Below are positions 33,390-42,440 of a stretch of 64,000 nt of DNA, in pieces. A model generated the notes under the pieces. It saw nothing but the letters and a program-made list of their open reading frames with translations. It did not search any database and was not told where the DNA came from. The DNA is from CAVQWT01 sp963810815 (GTDB lineage: Bacteria > Pseudomonadota > Gammaproteobacteria > Burkholderiales > Casimicrobiaceae), in assembly GCA_963810815.1 (NCBI GenBank), contig CAWEPB010000007.1, positions 806,001 to 870,000 of the forward strand, written 5' to 3'. Numbering within the stretch: position 1 is the first letter of the stretch; every line of letters begins with the position of its first letter. A program made the translations under genes and the position numbers.

Positions 33390-34579
33390 CGGGAACCCCC
33401 GTGGCCGGCGGGCGCCAGCAGCCGTTCCAGCACCTCGGCGTAGATCGCGGCCAGCCGCGGCAGGTCGTCGACGCGCACCCGCTCGTCGATCTGGTGGATC
33501 GAGGCGTTCACCGGACCGAGTTCGACCAGTTCGTTGCAGATCGCGGCAATGAAGCGCCCGTCGCTGGTGCCGCCGGTGCACGACAGCTCCGGCACGATGC
33601 CGGTGTGCTGGAGCACGGCGGCGTTGACGACCTCGACCAGCCGCCCGCGTCGCGTCAGGTACGGCTTGCCCCAGCCGGTCCATTCGAGCGTGTAATCGAG
33701 GCCGTGGCGGTCGAGCACCGTCGTCAGGTGCGCCGCCAGACCTTCGCGCGTACTGGAGGTCGCGTAGCGGAAATTGAACAGCAGGCTCAACGTGCCGGGA
33801 ATCACGTTGGTCGCGCCGGTCCCGGCGTGGATGTTCGAACACTGGAACGTCGTCGGCGGAAAGTACTCGTTGCCGCGATCCCATTCGATCGCCGCGAGTT
33901 CGGCCAGCGCCGGCGCGAGCAGGTGGATCGGATTGCGGGCGAGGTGCGGATACGCGACGTGCCCCTGGACGCCGCGGACCGTCAGCGTCCCGGACAGCGT
34001 GCCCCGGCGACCGTTCTTGATCATGTCGCCGAGCCGCTCGACCGACGACGGCTCGCCGACGATGCAGTAGTCGATCGCCTCGCCGGCGGCGGCGAGCTTC
34101 TCCACCACCTTCACGGTGCCGTCGACGGACGGACCTTCCTCGTCCGAGGTGAGGAGCAGCGCGATCGACCCGGCGGCGCCGGGGTGACGGGCGACGAACG
34201 CCTCGATCGCCGTGACGAAGGCGGCCAGCGAGCCCTTCATGTCGGCGGCGCCGCGGCCGTACAGCCAGCCGGCGCGCTCGACCGGTACGAACGGGTCGGA
34301 GGTCCACTGCTCGCGCGGGCCGGTCGGAACGACATCGGTGTGGCCGGCAAAGCAGACGAGCGGACGCGCATGGCCGCGCCGCGCCCACAGGTTGGTGACG
34401 CCACCCGAGGCCACCGTTTCGCAGCGGAAGCCCAGCGGGGCCAGGCGCGCCGCCAGCAGCGCCTGGCAGCCGGCGTCGTCGGGCGTGACCGACGCGCGCT
34501 CGATCAGCGCGCGGGTGAGCGCGACGGTCGGGTCGACGGCGGAAGCGGCGCTCGCGGCGCCAGGCGGACTGACGATCAT
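33386..34579 (-). CDS. dapE: Succinyl-diaminopimelate desuccinylase
   Basis: 397 residues, slightly longer than the usual 375 because of an Ala-rich N-terminus. It removes succinate from N-succinyl-LL-diaminopimelate for lysine and cell wall. Zinc-ligand blocks of the M20 family are all seen: FAGHTDVVPTG, YGRGAADMKGSLAAFV, LLTSDEEGPS with the catalytic Glu, and CTGGTSDGRFIA near the end. ATG 34579 is the first plausible start; the open frame beyond it is antisense-like. Confidence 0.94.
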   Translation of the reverse strand: MIVSPPGAASAASAVDPTVALTRALIERASVTPDDAGCQALLAARLAPLGFRCETVASGGVTNLWARRGHARPLVCFAGHTDVVPTGPREQWTSDPFVPVERAGWLYGRGAADMKGSLAAFVTAIEAFVARHPGAAGSIALLLTSDEEGPSVDGTVKVVEKLAAAGEAIDYCIVGEPSSVERLGDMIKNGRRGTLSGTLTVRGVQGHVAYPHLARNPIHLLAPALAELAAIEWDRGNEYFPPTTFQCSNIHAGTGATNVIPGTLSLLFNFRYATSSTREGLAAHLTTVLDRHGLDYTLEWTGWGKPYLTRRGRLVEVVNAAVLQHTGIVPELSCTGGTSDGRFIAAICNELVELGPVNASIHQIDERVRVDDLPRLAAIYAEVLERLLAPAGHGGSR

Positions 34580-34649
34580 CGCGCCGATGGTAGCAAATCC
34601 CGCCGGCGCCGGAATTCGCGCGGCGCCCGCGGCCGTCGGCGCGGGCCGG

Positions 34650-35834
34650 TCAGTGCGTGCTGCGGTCGAGCAGGCCGGCGTCGATGCGCAGCGACGCGAA
34701 ATCGGTGCCGGACGAACCGGCGCGCTTGCCACCCGCGGTTTCGCTGCCCTGGGCCATGTTGTCGACGCGGGCCGTCGGTGCCTGCTGGTTGATCAGCCAG
34801 GCGAGGTTGGTCGGCGAGTCGGACGCGGTCATGGCCTCGTCGTAGCTCAGCACGCCGTCGAGGTGCAGGCGGCACAGCGCCTGCTCGAACGTCTGCGATC
34901 CGGGATACAGCGACTGCTCCATCGCTTCCTTGATCTGGGTGATCTCGCCGTTCTTGATGAGCTCGGCAATCAGCGCGGTGTTGAGCAGGATCTCGACCGC
35001 CGGCTGCTGCACGCCGGCGGTGTTGCGGACCAGCCGCTGGCAGACGATCGCCCGCAGGCCGATCGACAGGTCGGACAGCAGGCCCGAGCGCGCGTCGTAG
35101 GGGAACATGTTGATGATCCGGCTCATCGCGTGATAGCTGTTGTTGGCGTGCAGCGTCGCCAGGCACAGGTGGCCGGTCAGCGTGTGCAGCAGCGCCTGCT
35201 GCATCGTCTCGCGATCGCGGATCTCGCCGATCATGATGAGGTCCGGCGCCTCGCGCAGCGCGTTGGCCAGGGCCTTCTGGTAGTTCTGCGTGTCGACCCC
35301 GATCTCGCGCTGGTTGACCAGGCTCTTCTTGTGCTCGAACAGGTACTCGATCGGGTCCTCGAGCGTGAGGATGTGACCCGACTTCGAGGCGTTGCGGTGG
35401 TCGATCATCGCCGCCAGCGAGGTCGACTTGCCCGACCCGGTGGCGCCGCAGATCAGCACCAGCCCGCGCTTCTCCATCACCAAGTCCAGCAGCACCGGCG
35501 GCAGCTTGAGCTGCTCGAACGAGGGGACGTGGCTGCGGACGAAGCGGATGACCAGCGAGATGGTCCCGCGCTGGCGGAAGATGTTGATCCGGAAGTTGCC
35601 GACCGCCCGGTCGAGGTGCGAGAGGTTCATCTCCATCTCGTTCTCGAACTCGCGTGCCTGCTCCTTGGACATCAGCTCGTACGCGATCCGGCGGACGGTT
35701 TCGACGTCCATCGACTGCGTCGAGATCGGCGAGACGACCCCGTTGACCTTGATGTTGATCGGCGCCCCGCAGGAGATGAACAGGTCCGAAGCCTGTTTCT
35801 CCGCCATCAGCTTGAACAATCGGTCGAGGTACAT
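34650..35834 (-). CDS. pilU: Type IV pilus retraction ATPase PilU
   Basis: 394 residues. PilU is a PilT paralogue that powers pilus retraction for twitching. Walker A is GATGSGKST at residues 130-138, the Asp box EDPIEYLFEHKKS, Walker B LIMIGEIRDRETM, and the His box TGHLCLATLHANNSYH are intact. The long C-terminal tail (about residues 350-394) is more like PilU than PilT. I start at ATG 35834 (MYLDRLFKLM), the family start, not further up. No pilT or other pilus gene is adjacent here. Confidence 0.92.
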   Translation of the reverse strand: MYLDRLFKLMAEKQASDLFISCGAPINIKVNGVVSPISTQSMDVETVRRIAYELMSKEQAREFENEMEMNLSHLDRAVGNFRINIFRQRGTISLVIRFVRSHVPSFEQLKLPPVLLDLVMEKRGLVLICGATGSGKSTSLAAMIDHRNASKSGHILTLEDPIEYLFEHKKSLVNQREIGVDTQNYQKALANALREAPDLIMIGEIRDRETMQQALLHTLTGHLCLATLHANNSYHAMSRIINMFPYDARSGLLSDLSIGLRAIVCQRLVRNTAGVQQPAVEILLNTALIAELIKNGEITQIKEAMEQSLYPGSQTFEQALCRLHLDGVLSYDEAMTASDSPTNLAWLINQQAPTARVDNMAQGSETAGGKRAGSSGTDFASLRIDAGLLDRSTH

Positions 35835-36015
35835 GGCGCATCCCGCGCTAAAATCGGTCGGAAGCCGCCCTGACGTGCGCAAGGGCCGGCCGTTCCCATG
35901 ATAATGTCATGAATCGACAGCGAGTTCCAGCCGCCGACGCGCGGCCCGCCCGGGCCGCCGTTTCGGGCACCCGGCGGGCCCCGCCCATGCTCATTCCGGT
36001 ACGAAAGCAATATCC

Positions 36016-36753
36016 ATGCTCGCAATCATCGGTGGCAGCGGCCTGACGCGCCTTTCCACGTTGGCGGTCGCCCACCGCGAAGTGGTCCGGACACCCTGGG
36101 GCGAGCCGTCGTCGGCGCTGCTGTTCGGCCAGATCGCCGGCCGCGACGCGGTGTTCCTGGCCCGGCACGGCCACGGCCACACGATTCCTCCGCACCGGGT
36201 CAACTACCGCGCCAACCTGTGGGCGCTCAAGGAGCGCGGTGCCACCGCGGTGGTCGCGGTCGCATCGGTCGGCGGCATCCGCGAGGCGCCCGCCGGCGCA
36301 TTGGTCCTCCCCCACCAGCTGATCGACTACACCCACGATCGCGCGTCGACGTACTTCGACGGCGGCGACGGCAAGGTCGTCCACGTCGACTTCACCCACC
36401 CGTACACGCCGGCGCTGCGCGCCACCTGCCTGGCCGCGGCCGCCGCCGCCGGCATCGCCCTCGCCGACGGCGGCGTGTACGGGGCGGTTTCGGGACCGCG
36501 CCTCGAGACCGCCGCGGAAATCGACCGGATGGAGCGCGACGGCGCCACGCTCGTCGGCATGACCGGCATGCCCGAGGCCGCGCTCGCGCGCGAGCTCGAC
36601 CTGCCGTATGCGGCGATCTGCGTCGTCGTCAATCATGCCGCCGGCCGCGGCGACTCGGCGGTCGAGATTTCGATGGCCGGCATCGCCGACGTCATGGAAG
36701 CGGGCATGGCGAAGGTCCGGCGGCTGCTCGACCACGTCGCGCCGAAAGTCTGA
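36016..36753 (+). CDS. S-methyl-5'-thioinosine phosphorylase (MtnP family)
   Basis: 245 residues of the purine phosphorylase type II fold: LAIIGGSGLTRL phosphate-binding start, LARHGHGHTIPPHRVNYRANLWALK, GVYGAVSGPRLETAAEI and VGMTGMPEAALARELDLPYA. In the substrate-site strand it has VVVNHAAGRGDS rather than the pattern of adenosine-specific methylthioadenosine phosphorylases, which fits the thioinosine enzymes of Pseudomonas. With mtaD at 47446 it would give methylthioadenosine to methylthioinosine to hypoxanthine plus methylthioribose-1-phosphate. The preceding 180-base gap separates it from the divergent pilU. Confidence 0.82.
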   Translation: MLAIIGGSGLTRLSTLAVAHREVVRTPWGEPSSALLFGQIAGRDAVFLARHGHGHTIPPHRVNYRANLWALKERGATAVVAVASVGGIREAPAGALVLPHQLIDYTHDRASTYFDGGDGKVVHVDFTHPYTPALRATCLAAAAAAGIALADGGVYGAVSGPRLETAAEIDRMERDGATLVGMTGMPEAALARELDLPYAAICVVVNHAAGRGDSAVEISMAGIADVMEAGMAKVRRLLDHVAPKV

Positions 36754-36772
36754 ACCTCGGGACGGGCAGGCG

Positions 36773-37303
36773 ATGATCCGCGACATCCTGCGCATGGGCG
36801 ACCCGCGGCTGCTGCAGCCGTCCGCGCCGGTCACCGCGTTCGGCACCCCCGAACTCGAAACGCTGCTGGCCGACCTGCGCGAAACGATGGCCGCGGCCGA
36901 CGGCGCCGGCCTCGCCGCGCCGCAGATCGGCGTGCAATTGCAGGTGGTGATCTTCGGCGTCGGGCACAACCCGCGCTATCCGGACGCGCCGCCGGTGCCG
37001 TGGACCGAGCTGGTCAATCCGGTGCTGACGCCGCTCGGCGACGAAACGGAGGAGGGCTGGGAGGGGTGCCTGTCGGTGCCCGGCCTGCGCGGGCTGGTGC
37101 CGCGCTGGACGCGGCTGCGCTACGAGGGTTTCGACCCGTCCGGCCGCCCGATCCGCCGCGAGGTCGACGGCTTCCACGCCCGCGTGGTCCAGCACGAATG
37201 CGACCACCTGGCCGGCATCCTCTATCCGATGCGCATGCGCGACCTGTCGCGGTTCGGGTTCACCGACGTGCTGTTTCCGGGGGTCGACACGCCCGACGAG
37301 TGA
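36773..37303 (+). CDS. def: Peptide deformylase
   Basis: 176 residues. It removes the formyl group from new proteins. The three motifs are GLAAPQIG (46-53), EGCLS with the metal ligand Cys99, and QHECDHL with His141, catalytic Glu142 and His145. It follows the phosphorylase gene by 19 bases. Betaproteobacteria often have two def genes; this one is not next to fmt, so it may be the second copy. Confidence 0.95.
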   Translation: MIRDILRMGDPRLLQPSAPVTAFGTPELETLLADLRETMAAADGAGLAAPQIGVQLQVVIFGVGHNPRYPDAPPVPWTELVNPVLTPLGDETEEGWEGCLSVPGLRGLVPRWTRLRYEGFDPSGRPIRREVDGFHARVVQHECDHLAGILYPMRMRDLSRFGFTDVLFPGVDTPDE

Positions 37304-37333
37304 CTGCGCGGCCCACGGCGCGGCCGCTCGCGG

Positions 37334-39940
37334 TCAGACGCGCAGTTGCTCGAACAGCGCGGTCTCGAGGCGCAGCAGCGCGTGCTCGTCGTGCAGCCGC
37401 GCGCCGTCGAGCAGGAACACGTCCTCGGCCCGCTCGCCCAGCGTGTTGATCCGCGCGCTGGCGACGTTGACGTTGGCCTGCGCCAGCGTGTACGCGATCC
37501 GCGCCAGCAGCCCCGGGCGGTCGCCGGCGACGACCTCCAGGATGTAGTGGGTGCCCTTGTCGTCGGGGAAGATCTCGATCTGCGGCGACAGCGGACGGTG
37601 CTTCAGGATGCGCGAGATGCGGCCGGCCGGCGGCGGTTCCAGCGGCGGTCGCCGCTCGAGCAGGCGCGACAGCTCGAATTCGACGTACTGGATCGTCTCG
37701 CGGTAGCTGGCATGGGCGTCGGCGGGATCGTGCACCGCGAACGTGTCGAGCGCCCAGCCGTGGCGCGTGGTGTGGATCTTGGCCTCGAGGATCGACAGGC
37801 TGGCGCGACCGAAGAAACCGCAGATCCGCGCGAACAGGTCCTTCTGGTCCGGCAGGTAGACGAATACCTGCAGCCCGGCGCCGTCGCGGTCGAGGCGCGC
37901 CTTGACCACCGGGGCGGTGCCGGTCGTGCGATAGAACAGGTGGCGCGCGTGCCAGGCGATCTCGTCGGCGGTCTGGTGCTGGAAGTAGACGTTGTCGAGC
38001 TGCGCCCAGAGGCTGCGCTCGGCGTCGTCGGGCACGGCGTACAGCCGCAGCAGGCGCCGCGCCTCGGTCTGGCGCTCCTGCAGGCTGTCCGCCAGCGTGG
38101 CGCCGCGTGGCGCGCCGGACAGCCGCGCCCGCGTCGCGTGGAACAGGTCCTCCAGCAGCTTCGCCTTCCAGGCATTCCAGACCTTCGTGCTGGTGCCGCG
38201 GATGTCGGCGACGGTCAGCAGGTACAGCGCTGCCAGTCGCCGCTCGGTGCCGACGCGCGCGGCGAATGCCGCAACGACGTCCGGATCGTTGATGTCCTGC
38301 TTCTGGGCGGTCGCCGACATCTTGAGGTGCTGGCCGACGAGCCAGGTCACCAGCTCGGTGTCCTCGGGCGGCAGCCCGTGCGCGCGGCAGAAGCGCCGCG
38401 CGTCGCGCTCGCCCAGCGCCGAATGGTCGCCGCCCCGGCCCTTGGCGATGTCGTGGAACAGGCCGGCGAGGTAGAGCACCTCCTTGCGCTCGAAATCCGC
38501 GATCAGCCGCGAGCACAGCGGATACTCGTGCGCATGCTGCGGCTCGGTGAACCGGCGCAGGTTGCGGATCACCTTCAGGATGTGCTCGTCCACCGTGTAC
38601 ACGTGGAAGAGGTCGTGCTGCATCTGCCCGACGATGCGGCCGAACGCCGGCACGTAGCGGCCGAGTATGCCGTAGAGGTTCATCCGGCGCAGCTCGTGGG
38701 TGAGCCCGCGGCGCTCGCGGAACAGGCGGATGAACTTCGCGCGGTTCGCCGGATCGCGCCGGAACGCGGCGTCGATGCGGGGCGCGTTGCGCACCAGCGC
38801 CCGCAGCGTGCGCGCCGACATGCCCTTGAGCTCGGGGTGCCGCATCATCGTCAGGAAAGCGTCGAGGATGGCGGAAGGGTCCCGCTCGAAGAGGTGCTCG
38901 TCGCGAATGTGGAGGAGCTCGTCGATGGCGGAGAAGTTCGCGCCGATCGGCCGCGCCACGACGTCGATCGGCAGGAGCCGCGCGTGCAGGTTCTGCAGCA
39001 TGATCACGTTGGCCCGCTGGACCAGCTTGGCCGCGCGGTAGTACCGCTGCATCAGCTGCTCGCTCGCCCGGCGGTTCGGCGTGTCGACCAGCGCCAGGTC
39101 GCGTGCGAGCTGGTTCTGCAGGTCGAACACCAGCCGGTCCTCGCGCCGGCCGGCGAGGTAGTGCAGCCGCACCCGCAGGCCGCCGATCAGCCGCTCCTGG
39201 GTCGACACGGTGCGCGCTTCGGCCGGCGTCAGCAGCCCCGCCTTCGCGAGGTCGCTCCAGCTGCGGCCGAGGCCCGCGGCGCGCGCGATCCACAGCACCG
39301 TCGCGAGGTCGCGCAGCCCGCCGGGGCTTTCCTTGAGGTTGGGCTCGAGGTTGTACGCGGTGTCGTGATACTTGAGGTGGCGCTGCTGCTGCTCCAGAAC
39401 CTTGGCCTCGTAGAAAGCGCGCACGTCGATCGCCGCGTCGCAGCGGGTGGCGAACGCGCGGTGCAGCCGCCGCGACCCCGCGAGGAAGCGGTGCTCGAGG
39501 AGGCTCGTGCGGACGGTGACGTCGGCGTCCGCTTCGCTCGCGCACTCGTCGGACGTGCGCACCGCGTGGCCGATCTCGAGCCCGATGTCCCACAGCTCCG
39601 ACAGCAGCGCCTCGACGAACGCGGTCTCGGCCGGGCCCGCCGCGTGCGGCAGCAGGATCAGCACGTCGACGTCCGATTGTGGAAAGAGCTGGCCGCGACC
39701 GTAGCCGCCGACGGCGATCAGCGCGGCGCCGGGCGGCGCACCGAGGTCGCGCCAGACGGTTCGCAGCAGGCGGTCGACGAGCCGCGCGTGGTCGCGCAGC
39801 AGGCGCGGCGTGTTGGGCCGGGCGAGAAACGCTTCGCGCAGCGCCGCGCGACCCTGCCTGAGCTCGGCGCGGAGCCCGGCAATGCGCGCGCCCGCGCCGG
39901 CGGGTGAGCGTGCGGCGGGGGCGTCCACGGCGGCGGGCAC
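37334..39940 (-). CDS. glnD: Bifunctional PII uridylyltransferase / uridylyl-removing enzyme
   Basis: 868 residues, the family norm. GlnD senses glutamine and uridylylates or de-uridylylates PII to set nitrogen assimilation. Domains in order: nucleotidyltransferase with GGYGRGQLFPQSDVDVL at 78-94; HD hydrolase domain with HVYTVDEH (446-453) and LFHDIAKGRGGDHS (about 494-507); and two ACT domains at about 690-868, the last beginning LEVVAGDRPGLLARIAYTLA. All catalytic motifs are intact. It lies 12 bases after map in one operon. Confidence 0.96.
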   Translation of the reverse strand: MPAAVDAPAARSPAGAGARIAGLRAELRQGRAALREAFLARPNTPRLLRDHARLVDRLLRTVWRDLGAPPGAALIAVGGYGRGQLFPQSDVDVLILLPHAAGPAETAFVEALLSELWDIGLEIGHAVRTSDECASEADADVTVRTSLLEHRFLAGSRRLHRAFATRCDAAIDVRAFYEAKVLEQQQRHLKYHDTAYNLEPNLKESPGGLRDLATVLWIARAAGLGRSWSDLAKAGLLTPAEARTVSTQERLIGGLRVRLHYLAGRREDRLVFDLQNQLARDLALVDTPNRRASEQLMQRYYRAAKLVQRANVIMLQNLHARLLPIDVVARPIGANFSAIDELLHIRDEHLFERDPSAILDAFLTMMRHPELKGMSARTLRALVRNAPRIDAAFRRDPANRAKFIRLFRERRGLTHELRRMNLYGILGRYVPAFGRIVGQMQHDLFHVYTVDEHILKVIRNLRRFTEPQHAHEYPLCSRLIADFERKEVLYLAGLFHDIAKGRGGDHSALGERDARRFCRAHGLPPEDTELVTWLVGQHLKMSATAQKQDINDPDVVAAFAARVGTERRLAALYLLTVADIRGTSTKVWNAWKAKLLEDLFHATRARLSGAPRGATLADSLQERQTEARRLLRLYAVPDDAERSLWAQLDNVYFQHQTADEIAWHARHLFYRTTGTAPVVKARLDRDGAGLQVFVYLPDQKDLFARICGFFGRASLSILEAKIHTTRHGWALDTFAVHDPADAHASYRETIQYVEFELSRLLERRPPLEPPPAGRISRILKHRPLSPQIEIFPDDKGTHYILEVVAGDRPGLLARIAYTLAQANVNVASARINTLGERAEDVFLLDGARLHDEHALLRLETALFEQLRV

Positions 39941-39952
39941 GGGCGCCCCCGA

Positions 39953-40747
39953 TCAGTCCGCCGGCGGCGCCGGCGTGCCCTCGGACACCGTGAGCACCTC
40001 GAAGCCGTCGGCGGTGACGAGCACCGTGTGCTCCCACTGCGCCGACAGCGAGTGGTCGGCGGTGACGATGGTCCAGCCGTCGGCCAGCGCGCGGATCCCC
40101 GCGCGCCCGGCGTTGATCATGGGCTCGATGGTGAAGATCATGCCGGCCTGCAGCTTGAGCCCGGTGCCCGGACGCCCGTAGTGGAGCACCTGCGGCTCCT
40201 CGTGGAACTGCCGCCCGATGCCGTGGCCGCAGAACTCGCGCACGACGGAGAAGCCGTGGTCCTCGGCGAACTTCTGGATCGTGTGGCCGATGTCGCCGAG
40301 ATGCGCCCCCGGCCGCACCGCCCGGATGCCCTTCCACATCGCCTCGTAGGTGTGGTCGACGAGGCGGCGGGCCTGGATCGACGGCGCGCCGACGCAGAAC
40401 ATGCGGCTGGTGTCGCCGTGGAAGCCGTCCTTGATGACGGTGATGTCGATGTTGACGATGTCGCCGGCCTTGAGCTTCTTCGGACCCGGAACGCCGTGGC
40501 ACACGACGTGGTTGATCGACGCGCACAGCGACGCCGGATAGGGCGGATGGCCCGGCGGCGCGTAGTTGAGCGTCGCCGGCACCGTGCCCTGCGTATCGAC
40601 CATGTAGTCGTGGGCGAGCCGGTCGATCTCGCCGGTGGTGACGCCGGCCCGGACGTGCGGCGTCAGGAAGTCGAGGACCTCGGCGGCGAGGCGCCCGGCC
40701 ACGCGCATGGCGTCGATCTCCTCCGGCGACTTGAGGTTGACCGCCAT
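39953..40747 (-). CDS. map: Methionine aminopeptidase
   Basis: 264 residues, type I. It removes the initiator Met. The five metal ligands are in DIVNIDITVIKDGFHGDTSR, GHGIGRQFHEEP, IFTIEPMIN and QWEHTVLVT. ATG 40747 lies two bases after the dapD stop, so the genes are coupled. map before glnD is the normal proteobacterial order. Confidence 0.96.
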   Translation of the reverse strand: MAVNLKSPEEIDAMRVAGRLAAEVLDFLTPHVRAGVTTGEIDRLAHDYMVDTQGTVPATLNYAPPGHPPYPASLCASINHVVCHGVPGPKKLKAGDIVNIDITVIKDGFHGDTSRMFCVGAPSIQARRLVDHTYEAMWKGIRAVRPGAHLGDIGHTIQKFAEDHGFSVVREFCGHGIGRQFHEEPQVLHYGRPGTGLKLQAGMIFTIEPMINAGRAGIRALADGWTIVTADHSLSAQWEHTVLVTADGFEVLTVSEGTPAPPAD

Positions 40748-40749
40748 CG

Positions 40750-41589
40750 TCAGGCGCGCAGCAGTTCGTTGATGCCGGTCTTGGCGCGCGTCCTGGCGTC
40801 GACCTGCTTGACGATGACCGCGCAGTACAGGCTGTGGCTGCCGTCCGCGGCCGGCAGGTTGCCGGCAACGACCACCGAGCCCGCCGGCACGCGCCCGTAG
40901 CTGACTTCGCCGGTCGCGCGGTTGTAGATCTTCGTGCTCTGCCCCAGGAACACGCCCATGCCCAGTACCGAGTTCTCCTGGACGATCACGCCCTCGACCA
41001 CCTCGGACCGCGCGCCGATGAAGCAGTTGTCCTCGATGATCGTCGGGTTGGCCTGCAGCGGCTCCAGCACGCCGCCGATGCCCACGCCGCCGGACAGGTG
41101 CACGTTCTTGCCGATCTGCGCGCAGGAGCCGACGGTGGCCCAGGTGTCGACCATGGTTCCGCTGTCCACGTAGGCGCCGATGTTGACGTACGACGGCATC
41201 AGCACGACGTTGGGGGCGACGTAGGCGCCGCGGCGCGCGACCGCCGGGGGCACGACGCGCACCCCGGCCGCGGCGAAGTCGGCGGCGGTGTAGCCGGCGA
41301 ACTTGGTGCGCACCTTGTCGTAGAACGCGAACGGCATCGCATGGCCGTCGGCGGCGTCGAACTGCATCGGCGTGTTGTCGGCGAGGCGGAACGACAGCAG
41401 CACCGCCTTCTTCACCCATTGGTGCGTCGTCCACACGCCGTCGACCTTCTCGGCGACGCGCAGGCGGCCGGCGTCGAGTTCGGCGATGACGCGGTCGACC
41501 GCCGCGCGGACGTCGGCGGGCGCGTTGTCCGGCGAAAGTTCGGCGCGGGTCTCGAAGGCCCGGTCGATGGTGGCGGCAAGGTCGGTCAT
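40750..41589 (-). CDS. dapD: Tetrahydrodipicolinate N-succinyltransferase
   Basis: 279 residues. It succinylates tetrahydrodipicolinate with succinyl-CoA for diaminopimelate synthesis. The N-terminal helical part has GVWTTHQWVKKAVLLSFRL; the middle is a left-handed beta helix of hexapeptide repeats with PSYVNIGAYVDSGTMVDTWA, GKNVHLSGGVGIGGVLEP and EDNCFIGARSEVVEGV. It lies two bases before map. dapC, which uses its product after it, is nearby upstream. Confidence 0.96.
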   Translation of the reverse strand: MTDLAATIDRAFETRAELSPDNAPADVRAAVDRVIAELDAGRLRVAEKVDGVWTTHQWVKKAVLLSFRLADNTPMQFDAADGHAMPFAFYDKVRTKFAGYTAADFAAAGVRVVPPAVARRGAYVAPNVVLMPSYVNIGAYVDSGTMVDTWATVGSCAQIGKNVHLSGGVGIGGVLEPLQANPTIIEDNCFIGARSEVVEGVIVQENSVLGMGVFLGQSTKIYNRATGEVSYGRVPAGSVVVAGNLPAADGSHSLYCAVIVKQVDARTRAKTGINELLRA

Positions 41590-41662
41590 GGGCGGGTCCG
41601 GTTCACGGCGAAAAACCGTGAATTTTACTCCGAAACCGCGTCCGCCGCCGAACCGACCCCGG

Positions 41663-42403
41663 TTACATCGTCTTGAAGCGCGGCGCGAACGTCCGGCTGA
41701 CCGGCAGCCTGCGCTCGCCGGCGCGCAGCACGACGACCGGCTCGCCGCGCCAGTCGCGGTCGACGCGGGCGATGGCCCGCAGGTTGACGATGGTGCCGCG
41801 GTGAATCTGCCAGAACGACTCGGGATCGAGCTCGTCGTGCAGCTCCTTGATGGTCTTGCGGATCAGCGCCTCGCCGTCGACGGTGATCACCTTCGTGTAC
41901 TTGTCCTCGGCCTGGAAGTACAGCACGTCGGCGACGTCGATCAGCTTCATCGACGCGCCGAGCGAGGCGCGGATCCACTTCAGCGTCCCGCCCGCGTCGA
42001 TCGCGGCGAGCTTGGCGAGCACCGCTGCGAGGTCGAGCGGCGGCGCCGCGAGCCGGGCGCGAACGCGCTGCGCGACCTTGGCGATGCGCTCGGCGGTCGG
42101 CGGCTTCAGCACGTAGTCGACGGCGCCCTCGTCGAAGGCCGCCACCGCGTATTCGTCGTAGGCGGTGACGAAGACGATGTGGCAGGCATCGCCCAGTTCG
42201 CGGGCGACGTCGAGCCCGGACTTCTCGGGCATGCGGATGTCGAGGAAGGCGACCTCGGGCTTCAGCTCGGCGGCCAGCGCCAGCGCCTCGCGGCCGTTGG
42301 CGGCCTCGGCGACGATGTCGAGCTCGGGCCAGGCCTCGGCCAGCCGTGCCTTCAGCTGCGCCCGCAACAGCGGTTCGTCCTCGGCGATCAGCGCGGTGGG
42401 CAT
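41663..42403 (-). CDS. LytTR-family response regulator
   Basis: 246 residues: receiver domain (1-120) with acidic pocket in IAEDEP, phosphoacceptor Asp in EVAFLDIRMPEKSG, Thr in VFVTAYDEYAV and Lys in DYVLKPPTAE; then a LytTR DNA-binding domain (about 145-246) with YFQAEDKYTKVITVDGE and FWQIHRGTIVNLRAI. It is the partner of the sensor kinase 37 bases upstream. The pair resembles AlgR/AlgZ (FimS)-type systems, but the targets are not visible here. dapD follows after about 70 bases. Confidence 0.9.
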   Translation of the reverse strand: MPTALIAEDEPLLRAQLKARLAEAWPELDIVAEAANGREALALAAELKPEVAFLDIRMPEKSGLDVARELGDACHIVFVTAYDEYAVAAFDEGAVDYVLKPPTAERIAKVAQRVRARLAAPPLDLAAVLAKLAAIDAGGTLKWIRASLGASMKLIDVADVLYFQAEDKYTKVITVDGEALIRKTIKELHDELDPESFWQIHRGTIVNLRAIARVDRDWRGEPVVVLRAGERRLPVSRTFAPRFKTM

Positions 42404-42440
42404 CGGGATGCGGACAGTGGGCAGGGGCCGCGTGGGTCGA

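Noticed and set aside
35897..35911. CATGA-N5-TCATG repeat between pilU and the phosphorylase gene
   Set aside because: The arms are short and no promoter element lines up with it on either strand.
37260..39907. Long open frames on both strands over glnD (for example 853 codons on the plus strand)
   Set aside because: The minus-strand GlnD has all catalytic motifs; the others are shadow frames with no recognisable sequence.
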